DNA from: Bacteroidaceae bacterium
Lineage (GTDB): Bacteria; Bacteroidota; Bacteroidia; Bacteroidales; Bacteroidaceae
Direction of reading: 5' to 3'
Assembly (NCBI GenBank): GCA_017650045.1
Contig: JAGCFP010000093.1
Span: 1 to 56,243 of the forward strand
DNA: 56,243 nucleotides
Positions 1 through 6,768 of this stretch are shown here, one piece after another. Made by a program: the position numbers and the translations under genes. Numbering within the stretch: position 1 is the stretch's first letter; the number at the start of each line of letters is the position of its first letter. The notes beneath the pieces are model-generated. The model was not told the DNA's origin. It was given only the letters and a program-made list of their open reading frames with translations, and ran no database searches.

Positions 1-420
1 GTAAACTCTTTCAGTACAAGACATCCTGCTGTTACAGTTATAACAGATTACAGTTTTATTATTGCTGTATATATTCGCTTGAGACACGTTCCTGCCTTTT
101 TTTGTTTTTTCTTACGTGGTATACTTTTGAATTATTATAGTGGTATACTTTTACATTATCATTTACAACCAAAAAATATATAAATAATATTGTAAAATGA
201 TGTATTTCTAAACAAAAAATCTGAAATTACTAATAGATTATTCTAGGAAAGAAATCTATTTTGGTATTTCTTGTGGTCGCAATTTGCAACCGCAAAGTTT
301 TCTTTATCTAGATACATTTAGCTCCGATAGAAATTGTATGGGTTCCCTTCGTGCTACCCTGTTTCAGGGGAGGGAACTTTCCTCCCCTCTTCGCTGTGAA
401 GCGCAGAAGGGTTTGCTATT
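1..420. other. AT-rich left-edge intergenic region
   Basis: No convincing gene is visible. The stretch is AT-rich and contains a 13 bp direct repeat, GTGGTATACTTTT, at 116-128 and 140-152 (24 bp period), and a near-palindrome around 274-292 (GGTCGCAA then TTGCAACC). These could belong to the promoter region of a gene beyond the left edge. The right end, 350-412, is a GC-rich hairpin cluster listed separately. A short open frame from 351 on the plus strand overlaps the 3' end of the minus-strand DUF4249 gene and is not supported. Confidence 0.5.
350..412 (-). terminator. Possible terminator or 3' hairpin cluster after DUF4249 copy A
   Basis: Several stems lie just downstream of the minus-strand gene that ends at 421: CCCTG-TTT-CAGGG (357-369) and GGGGAGG / CCTCCCC with a 7-nt loop (367-387). 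The two stems overlap, so they are alternatives. There is no clear U-tract on the minus transcript, so intrinsic termination is not certain; it may simply protect the 3' end. Confidence 0.3.
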
Positions 421-1512
421 TTATTCCCCATACTCCACAAAGTGCCTGTCATAGCTTAGGGCTCCAAAGATGCCCCAACCACCTTCGACGTTTCCATAAA
501 TCTGCACAGGCTCTGCATAGGCATCACTGGCAGTAACTCGATAAAGTTGCATAGACTTCAGGTAGTAATAGAGTTCAGGGCTGATAGCCTGTAGTTCTAC
601 CATGACACGAGGAGGCAGTGGCGGGTTCTCCTCTTTGGCATTTGAGGTAATGAGTCCTAAACCCTTACCATTGTAGGGCACTTTTGGACTGTCTACAGTA
701 AAGGTATAATTACTTCCCTTCATCAATGTATTGTCGAACACATCAGAGAAGAAAGCTGGCCAGCCACCAAAATTCGTTGTCAGACGACTGTCTACAAACA
801 ATTCATCTGACGAGAAATAGATATCCTGCATCAAGTAGTACACCTCTACCTTCACACTGCCCTGATTATGAATAGACTTAATAAAACCACTTCTCTCACT
901 CCTTACACGAAGTCTATAGTAGTGATCCCCACCCGAATCTGAGATGCGGCAGGTGAGGCGCATGATACTATCAGTATTGTATTCAAGTCCGCCCACACTA
1001 CGGTGTGGATTATCGTTAAGCTCTTCCGTCTTCAGTACTTCTATGTGCGGAACAGGAGGAACTGTGGTTTCTGCACTTAGCTCTTGGTTTCCCAATCTCG
1101 CCATCACTGTTATGTGGTCACCCTCTTGAGGGACATAGTTACACATGTAGGCATAGCTTCTAGTGTCGAAAGACAACTTATATACCTGCTGTCCGTTTAC
1201 TTCTGCTGTCACTTCTGCATCGCTGATGGCAGTCTGTACCATATAGTCATTCCGCTGGTAATCAGCAAAGTCTGTGTCATCCATGATAGTTGTGCTACTT
1301 GGATCTATGTGTCGTATGGATGGTGCTTCACCTGCTGGGTAAGCTTGATTCAGGAATACCACAAATGATTGTCCAGCAAAAGCCACCGCACTGATACACA
1401 TGCCCTCTTCAGCCTCACCTTCATTGCCAACAAAGTCTATTGTACGTTCGCAGGAAATACAGGCCAGTCCCATAAAAAGTAATAAGATTATGTATTTATA
1501 GTTTTTCATCAT
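421..1512 (-). CDS. DUF4249 family outer-membrane lipoprotein (copy A)
   Basis: A predicted lipoprotein of 363 residues: basic N-terminus, hydrophobic stretch, then Cys21 in a lipobox (ACISC). The body matches what I recognise as DUF4249, a Bacteroidota family usually encoded next to a TonB-dependent receptor. The conserved C-terminus reads GGWGIFGALSYDRH. It is the last gene of a leftward operon and starts 3 nt after the receptor stop. A second Met directly follows the first (1507-1509), so either could be the start. By analogy with SusD-type partners it probably sits on the receptor at the cell surface; the function is inferred and the ligand unknown. Its paralogue is at 5708-6763. Confidence 0.8.
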   Translation of the reverse strand: MMKNYKYIILLLFMGLACISCERTIDFVGNEGEAEEGMCISAVAFAGQSFVVFLNQAYPAGEAPSIRHIDPSSTTIMDDTDFADYQRNDYMVQTAISDAEVTAEVNGQQVYKLSFDTRSYAYMCNYVPQEGDHITVMARLGNQELSAETTVPPVPHIEVLKTEELNDNPHRSVGGLEYNTDSIMRLTCRISDSGGDHYYRLRVRSERSGFIKSIHNQGSVKVEVYYLMQDIYFSSDELFVDSRLTTNFGGWPAFFSDVFDNTLMKGSNYTFTVDSPKVPYNGKGLGLITSNAKEENPPLPPRVMVELQAISPELYYYLKSMQLYRVTASDAYAEPVQIYGNVEGGWGIFGALSYDRHFVEYGE

Positions 1513-1515
1513 TGT

Positions 1516-4134
1516 TTAGAGTTTAAGCGTTAAACTGATGGAGGGCATCACGGGAAACATGCACACACCTTTCAAAACGCGGCGATTCTTCTCATAGCCC
1601 CAATATAAAGTGGAAATGTTTTGCTGATTGTAGAGGTTATAAATACCGATGTCACATATCATCTCGCCAATGCCTATACTCCCATGGTGGCTTAGGCTGA
1701 GGTCCAGCCTGTGTACGGCAGGCAAGACATAGTCATTTCGCTGTCGATAGGTGTTCATTCGTACCACATGAGCTATATGTGAGTCCACATAATAATCTGC
1801 AGATGTTCCTTGATAGGCGGGATTCTGTGTGTAGTCCACCTTGCCTGTCGATTCCCAGTTCTGCTGTATATAGCCATCAAAGGTATCCAGTATGGGCCCC
1901 GTTAGGGTAGTAGAACCAAATGATGCCCTGCGCCCACTCTGATAGGTCCAAGCAGCAGACAGGTCCCAGTTCTTGCTTAGGCGTTGCGTGATGCTTACAT
2001 TAAAGTTATGTCTGCGGTCTCCCGTAGCATAGAATTCCCTACCACCATTGAGCACCATGCCTTCTCTATCAAAGGTACGCAGTGACTTTGACCATGTGTA
2101 ACTCACCTGTCCTGTAGTGTTTCCCACAGTCTTCTGTGCCATAAGTTCCACACCATAAGCCCGGCCATACCCTTGTGCCATCAATCCGCTCCAATCTTTA
2201 GCAGAGAGTGTTGAAGAGCCCTCTCGGTAGTCCACCAGATTGTCCATCCACTTATAGTAACCCTCTATGCTCACTTTAGTGCCCTTACGCATATCGAGAC
2301 TATAGCCCACTGAGAGCTGGTTGCTGTAACCAGGTTTCATGCCTTTGTACATTGGTATCCAGATATCCGAGGGATTCACCAAACTGCCACTACTCAGTAA
2401 GAAAATGCCCTGACTCATACGGGTATAGCTTGCCTTCAGCGAAGACCCTTTAGAGATCATCAAACGTAGCGAGGCACGTGGCTCCAACGAGAGAGTTGTC
2501 TTGCAGTCTGCCAAATAAGTCTGCAGACGCAGCCCGAAGTCTGTCTTTAACCAGTTATTGATAGTCCAGTCGTCACCAAGATAAACAGCCAAGGTATTCA
2601 CTGTTCCTTTTCCTGTCATGACGTTTTCCCTTTTTTCCTCCCGCTCTGTGAAGTTGTCAGGCAAACCGTCAGTGGACGTTTTAACATTCGAAGAATAAGT
2701 AGCTGACATGATGGGCGATAATCTTTTGTTACTTACCTGTATGCCACCATACACCTCATGTTTGTCCTGCAAGTTATAGCTAAACCCTACCTTGCCATCC
2801 AAATCATGTATTTCTGATTTATAAGTACTGCCACTTAACTCCGTGTGTTGTGATTGTAGCTGAGCGCTAGCATCTCCATGTCCCCATAAATCTAACAAGG
2901 TTTCCCCACCAGAGCATGACTCATAAGTCAGTTTGGAGTTATATCCACTATAACTTACGCCTGCCTCTAGCCGCATAGTGGAACTGAAGGTGTAAGTGTA
3001 AAGTATTCCACCTAACAAGTTTCGCCAGTTGTTCAATGTCTGGCTTTGAGCGCTGTTGTTTATGAAAATGTTCTTGTCAGTTCCAGTTTGTTCATTCCTA
3101 CCATTGTACTCAAAGTGCTGGTAGGTTTCATTAGGTGTAGCATTGTTCTCATCACGCCCCATATAAAAGACAGCCGATATTTTGGCTTTCTCCGTGAAAC
3201 GGTGTGTTACTTTGGCATTTACATCAAAGTAACGCATGTGGCTGAAGTTGTTCATCTGCTTAGGATTGTCGTAGATTAACTCCTCCAACATAGGCTTCAC
3301 AATGGCATTGAAATACGACACACGAGCTGCGATATTATAAGACGTATGCCCCTTCCATAATGGTCCATCCACTTGGAAACGAGAGGCCAGCATACCTGCA
3401 GTGATACTGGCACGATGTTTCTCAAAGTCGCCTTCCTGCAGACTCACATCCACCACACTGGAAAGTCGACTCCCATATCGGGCAGGAAAAGCCCCTTTGT
3501 AGAGTACCACATCATCCACAACCTCCGCATTTATGGCTGAAGTGAAACCTTGCAAATGCTCAGGATTATACAAGGTGATGCCATCGAGCGCAAAGAGATT
3601 CTCATCCTGTCCGCCTCCACGGACATAGATACCTGCACGCCCTTCCCCACTGCTCTGAACGCCAGGCAGGCGTTGCAGCGTTTTTAAAACATCCGTTTCA
3701 CCCAGAAGCACTGGCATCCGCCTTATCTGTTCTGCACTCACGGCAATGGCACTCATCTGGGAGCTTTGCGCCCCAAAATTATGCCGTGTACCATAGACTT
3801 GCACTTCATGCAGGCTTTGTGTATCCTGCCTAAGCTGTATGTCCAGCTTAGTATCACGTGTCAATGTAAAGGTTTGTGTCTCTGAGGCGTAACCTACATA
3901 ACTGAACACCAGTTCCAGTGCCCTGCCACTAGGCAGTGTGATGGTATAGTGTCCAGTGGTATTGGTGGTAGTACCAGTACGGCGATCTGTGTTATACACT
4001 GTCACACCTATCAGTGGTTCACCCGTAGAGGCATCCGTTACCAGTCCACTCAGCACCACGTTCTGGGCACTGAGGGGCTGGATAGTGCATATCACCCTCA
4101 CAAAAAAAAGAGTTATGAGAAATCTTGTCTTCAT
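1516..4134 (-). CDS. TonB-dependent receptor with N-terminal carboxypeptidase-regulatory-like domain (copy A)
   Basis: An outer-membrane receptor of 872 residues. Residues 1-23 form a signal peptide. Residues about 25-112 are a CarboxypepD_reg-like beta domain (SGLVTDASTGEPLIGVTV), the usual N-terminal extension of Bacteroidota SusC-like receptors. A plug domain follows at about 120-235 (GIYVRGGGQDENLFALDGIT), then a long beta-barrel ending in a hydrophobic LTLKL terminus. It would import a substrate with TonB energy together with the adjacent DUF4249 lipoprotein. No SusD gene is present, so this is not a standard glycan locus. Copy B (6769-9186) lacks the N-terminal domain. The substrate cannot be read from the sequence. 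Confidence 0.9.
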   Translation of the reverse strand: MKTRFLITLFFVRVICTIQPLSAQNVVLSGLVTDASTGEPLIGVTVYNTDRRTGTTTNTTGHYTITLPSGRALELVFSYVGYASETQTFTLTRDTKLDIQLRQDTQSLHEVQVYGTRHNFGAQSSQMSAIAVSAEQIRRMPVLLGETDVLKTLQRLPGVQSSGEGRAGIYVRGGGQDENLFALDGITLYNPEHLQGFTSAINAEVVDDVVLYKGAFPARYGSRLSSVVDVSLQEGDFEKHRASITAGMLASRFQVDGPLWKGHTSYNIAARVSYFNAIVKPMLEELIYDNPKQMNNFSHMRYFDVNAKVTHRFTEKAKISAVFYMGRDENNATPNETYQHFEYNGRNEQTGTDKNIFINNSAQSQTLNNWRNLLGGILYTYTFSSTMRLEAGVSYSGYNSKLTYESCSGGETLLDLWGHGDASAQLQSQHTELSGSTYKSEIHDLDGKVGFSYNLQDKHEVYGGIQVSNKRLSPIMSATYSSNVKTSTDGLPDNFTEREEKRENVMTGKGTVNTLAVYLGDDWTINNWLKTDFGLRLQTYLADCKTTLSLEPRASLRLMISKGSSLKASYTRMSQGIFLLSSGSLVNPSDIWIPMYKGMKPGYSNQLSVGYSLDMRKGTKVSIEGYYKWMDNLVDYREGSSTLSAKDWSGLMAQGYGRAYGVELMAQKTVGNTTGQVSYTWSKSLRTFDREGMVLNGGREFYATGDRRHNFNVSITQRLSKNWDLSAAWTYQSGRRASFGSTTLTGPILDTFDGYIQQNWESTGKVDYTQNPAYQGTSADYYVDSHIAHVVRMNTYRQRNDYVLPAVHRLDLSLSHHGSIGIGEMICDIGIYNLYNQQNISTLYWGYEKNRRVLKGVCMFPVMPSISLTLKL

Positions 4135-4151
4135 GGTTCAAATGCTTGTGC

Positions 4152-4583
4152 TTATTCGGCCCCATCCTGTAAAATTTCAATGCTGCCTGACAACACGGCC
4201 TTCTCGCTCCATGGTTCTCCTCCTGACCAGATGTCTATATACGCTTTTCTCTCCTCACCAACGTTTGCGTCCACTTGCAGTACCAATGTTTTAGGAACTA
4301 CGTCGGCACGGGTACTGACTAAACTCACCCAATTGATTTCAATGGAATATCCATCTTCCGTCTTGTTGTAGCCATCGAAATAATTAAGAAACCATTCATT
4401 CTGATTGCTTTGGATTCCTACTTCTATCAGCTGTGCTTTACTATCAATATGATATGAGGGATTATTAACAATGGTTATTGGGTAGAAATATTTTTCAGGC
4501 TCTTCATTGTCACTGCAAGCACATAAACCCAAAATAGTCACAGACAAAGCCAAAAGCATTAAATAAAAAACAGATTCTTTCAT
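4152..4583 (-). CDS. Small BACON-like lipoprotein (copy A)
   Basis: A 143-residue predicted lipoprotein with an N-terminal hydrophobic segment and Cys23 in a lipobox (LCAC), followed by an acidic linker. The remaining ~110 residues look like one immunoglobulin-like BACON domain: a strand pattern with NWVSLVST, then VGEERKAYIDIW, ending in EILQDGAE, which resembles the usual ITQAG ending. It is the first gene of the leftward operon, 17 nt before the receptor. A surface-binding or spacer role is likely but inferred. Its paralogue is at 9222-9647, with modest identity outside the signal peptide. Confidence 0.7.
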   Translation of the reverse strand: MKESVFYLMLLALSVTILGLCACSDNEEPEKYFYPITIVNNPSYHIDSKAQLIEVGIQSNQNEWFLNYFDGYNKTEDGYSIEINWVSLVSTRADVVPKTLVLQVDANVGEERKAYIDIWSGGEPWSEKAVLSGSIEILQDGAE

Positions 4584-4614
4584 AGCATTATAATTTAAAT
4601 GGTTAACAGGTACA

Positions 4615-4646
4615 CAAAATTATTACTCGACATTATGAGATACAAC
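4615..4646 (-). promoter_or_regulatory. Promoter of leftward operon A
   Basis: Read on the minus strand, TAATTTTG (4615-4622) fits the Bacteroidota -7 box TAnnTTTG, with GTTG (4643-4646) 20 bp upstream as the -33 element. The same arrangement occurs in copy B at 9679-9710. Confidence 0.6.
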
Positions 4647-4653
4647 TTTTCGA

Positions 4654-4776
4654 GTTTACAAATAGTTTACAAATTCAGGACGAGTTTACATGAAGTTTAC
4701 ATGTAGTATAGAAACGCCCCTTTTCATCGGTGTTTTTCATTCTTATTTGGCATACATTTGTAAACTATTTGTAAAC
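4654..4776. promoter_or_regulatory. GTTTAC operator array, copy A
   Basis: GTTTAC half-sites lie at 4654-4659 and 4665-4670, again at 4684-4689 and 4695-4700, and inverted (GTAAAC) at 4760-4765 and 4771-4776. Within each pair the repeat distance is exactly 11 bp, about one helical turn, as expected for a protein binding one face of DNA. The outer pairs form a long inverted repeat that continues into CAGGA / TCCTG. The array lies between two divergent promoters and is conserved in copy B. Candidate binder: the TPR-HTH regulator at 10524-12272. Confidence 0.65.
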
Positions 4777-4783
4777 TCCTGAA

Positions 4784-4815
4784 TTTGCAGGAGTGGCTAA
4801 GATGCCTTATATTTG
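4784..4815 (+). promoter_or_regulatory. Promoter of rightward lipoprotein gene A
   Basis: TTTG (4784-4787), a 20 bp spacer and TATATTTG (4808-4815) match the Bacteroidota -33 / -7 consensus. Transcription would begin near 4822, about 20 nt before the ATG at 4842. The same promoter occurs in copy B at 9848-9879. Confidence 0.7.
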
Positions 4816-4841
4816 TGTCATGAAAAGACTAAAAAAACACA

Positions 4842-5477
4842 ATGAATAGGAAGTTTTTTATATCATTATTACTACTTGGGGGGTTGTTGGTGTCCTGTCA
4901 AGACGATATCCTACTGCCAGAAGAAGAAGTAGTAGTAGTAAAAGAAAAGGAGTCAACCATTTTAATCACTGATATTGATGCCTTGCGCAGTGTGAAACCA
5001 ACATCCACTTCAGGTAGACCAGGCAGTGCTATTCATGACGGAGAGAAGGGGCGCGACAGGCGAGACAATGTAGATTATTATGGCTATGAAGGATTGAAAA
5101 TAGAGTCGCCCACGGAACTCCAAGTGGGGGATCTTTATGTGACGGGATATGATGAAGAGAAAGACGAATATTTGTTCAAATTCTATTGGGGAGACGAAAT
5201 CAATGAAGAAATAAATGAAATGCTAGCCTTCGCTAATATATATGTAACTTTTGTTAGGAAAGGATATGGTAGTCTTGTATCTGGCAAAAATAGAACTAAT
5301 TCTGGATATAGGTATTATGATGTTGACGATATTTTCTCTTTCCCTAGTGACATTTGTCGAACGTGTACGGACATACAAATAAAAATCGATTATAGAAAAG
5401 AGAGATTTCTTTCTTTTACCAAAGAATGGACCCAATCGTTTGAGTCATTGATGGAACGATACAACCAAAATAAATGA
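4842..5477 (+). CDS. Unrecognised lipoprotein with CxxC pair (copy A)
   Basis: A 211-residue predicted lipoprotein with Cys19 in a lipobox (LVSC). I do not recognise the family. The N-terminal half is very similar to the copy B paralogue (9906-10517), including a charged Gly/Asp/Arg segment (SAIHDGEKGRDRRDNVDYY) and YWGDEI. The C-terminal half diverges, but a C-x-x-C pair at Cys172 and Cys175 and the nearby EWTQSFE motif are kept. It is divergent from the receptor operon and, in the ancestral arrangement, was followed immediately by the TPR regulator gene, of which only a fragment remains here. A sensing or accessory role next to that regulator is plausible but unproven. Confidence 0.7.
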   Translation: MNRKFFISLLLLGGLLVSCQDDILLPEEEVVVVKEKESTILITDIDALRSVKPTSTSGRPGSAIHDGEKGRDRRDNVDYYGYEGLKIESPTELQVGDLYVTGYDEEKDEYLFKFYWGDEINEEINEMLAFANIYVTFVRKGYGSLVSGKNRTNSGYRYYDVDDIFSFPSDICRTCTDIQIKIDYRKERFLSFTKEWTQSFESLMERYNQNK

Positions 5478-5478
5478 T

Positions 5479-5573
5479 ATACGGAAGATTCTTTTCATAG
5501 TGCTTTTGGCTGGGCTTTGTTGCCTTAATGCCTGTCATCGCCAGTCCTCTTACCCTCCATTGTTGCTGCAAGC
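5479..5573 (+). pseudogene. Remnant of TPR-HTH regulator gene (start codon lost)
   Basis: About 95 bp aligns with the first ~32 codons of the regulator at 10524: signal peptide IRKILFIVLLAG, the Cys of the lipobox, and YPPLLLQA. The initiator ATG of the intact copy reads ATA here, and homology stops abruptly after the CTGCAAGC at 5566-5573. The position just after the stop of the upstream lipoprotein gene is the same as in copy B. It is a truncated, non-coding end of the duplication. Confidence 0.85.
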
Positions 5574-5707
5574 TTTCAGCATTGCCAGCATCATACACAT
5601 GAATAATGATTTAGCTTTCATATTACTTCTGTTCTAGTAAATATATAATATCTTTTTTAATTAAATGCAAGAATCCTGAAACCTTGCATGCATTATCAAT
5701 ATTTTTT
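5574..5707. other. AT-rich junction between the two module copies
   Basis: This unique AT-rich sequence separates the pseudogene breakpoint from the 3' end of DUF4249 copy B. It contains a 7 bp inverted repeat, ATGCAAG / CTTGCAT (5665-5671 and 5683-5689). On the minus strand this is followed by an A/T stretch, so it could weakly terminate the leftward operon B. No gene is visible. Confidence 0.4.
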
Positions 5708-6763
5708 TCATTCCCCATACTCCACAAAGTGCCTGTCATAGCTTAGGGCACCAAGGATGCCCCAACCATTCTGCACGTTGCTGTAGATCTGCACAGGCTC
5801 CGAGAAGGCATCGCTTTTCGTAATGCGGAATAGCTCTACGGACTTTAAGTAATGGTAGAGTTCTGGAGAAAGGGCCTGCAGCTCCACCATCACACGGGGA
5901 GGAATATCGGGCTCCAATAACTGTTGTTCCATTATTTCTTTATTAGCCAATTCCCTAGCTCCATCGTTAAATACATAACCTGATTTAGGGCTGTTTATGG
6001 TGAAGGTGTGATCAGTTCCTTCTATCTTGTTTTTATCGAAAACATTACTGAAATAGGCAGGCCATCCCCCGAATCCAAAAGAGAGCCTGTCGTCAACGAA
6101 TAGTTCATCTTCGGAGAAATATATATCCTGCATTGGGTAGTATGCTCCCCATGTATATGAATACTTCCTCTCACCTCTAACACGCAGACGGTAATATTGA
6201 TTAATGTTAGAAGTCGGAATACGGCAGGTGATGCGCATTATGGTGTCATTTTCATAGCTCATCCCTTCTATGTACTTGTAAGGATTTTCTTCTAACACCT
6301 CATGACTCAGTATTTCTATCTGGGGTCTTGGAGGAACTGTGGTCTCTACACGTATATTTCCTGCCTTAATCTCAATATGGTCTCCTACTTGTGGATGGTA
6401 ATCGCATACATACCCCATTGAATCAGCTGCCAGTGTTAAAGTATAAGTCTGCTGATTATTGACCACTGCCTGTACTTCAGCATCGAGTATGGCAGTCTTC
6501 TTATAATAGGCTGCCGTCTGGTAGTCGATTAAGGCATCATTTTTCGAGAACGCAAATTGGTAGCCGATGTTCAGCAGTGGGGTATTCCCTATGGAATAGG
6601 CCTTGTTTAAGTATATCGTAAGAGGTTCGCCCTCCACAGCTATTCCATTTAAGGTAACGTCGCTTGCTGCTTCCACATCGGGAGCCTGAAACTCCACTTC
6701 CTTCTCACAGGCTGCCAGAACGATCAGGCATAATATGTATATTACGTATAGTCTTGTTTTCAT
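5708..6763 (-). CDS. DUF4249 family outer-membrane lipoprotein (copy B)
   Basis: A lipoprotein of 351 residues from the ATG at 6763 (MKTRLYVIYI), with Cys19 in a lipobox (LAAC). The reading frame stays open upstream to 6817, but that would overlap the receptor gene; the 6763 start gives a signal peptide and a 5 nt gap after the receptor stop, so I prefer it. It shares the DUF4249 pattern with copy A: ETTVPP, MQDIYFS-DELFVD-RL, FGGWPAYFS, and the C-terminal GALSYDRHFVEYGE, which is identical in both copies. It is the last gene of the leftward operon and the predicted surface partner of the receptor. The ligand is unknown. Confidence 0.8.
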   Translation of the reverse strand: MKTRLYVIYILCLIVLAACEKEVEFQAPDVEAASDVTLNGIAVEGEPLTIYLNKAYSIGNTPLLNIGYQFAFSKNDALIDYQTAAYYKKTAILDAEVQAVVNNQQTYTLTLAADSMGYVCDYHPQVGDHIEIKAGNIRVETTVPPRPQIEILSHEVLEENPYKYIEGMSYENDTIMRITCRIPTSNINQYYRLRVRGERKYSYTWGAYYPMQDIYFSEDELFVDDRLSFGFGGWPAYFSNVFDKNKIEGTDHTFTINSPKSGYVFNDGARELANKEIMEQQLLEPDIPPRVMVELQALSPELYHYLKSVELFRITKSDAFSEPVQIYSNVQNGWGILGALSYDRHFVEYGE

Positions 6764-6768
6764 AACAC

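Larger units (their letters stand above)
421..5573. repeat. Tandem duplication, unit A (surface-transport module)
   Basis: This unit has the same gene order and orientation as 5708-10618: DUF4249, TonB-dependent receptor and BACON-like lipoprotein leftward, then a CxxC lipoprotein and the start of a TPR regulator rightward. Similarity is strongest in the divergent promoter region (about 4600-4900 versus 9660-9960) and at both unit ends. Homology begins at the last codons of the DUF4249 gene and stops about 95 bp into the TPR gene, which defines the duplication breakpoints. Protein sequences have diverged considerably in the gene bodies, so the event is not recent. Confidence 0.85.
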
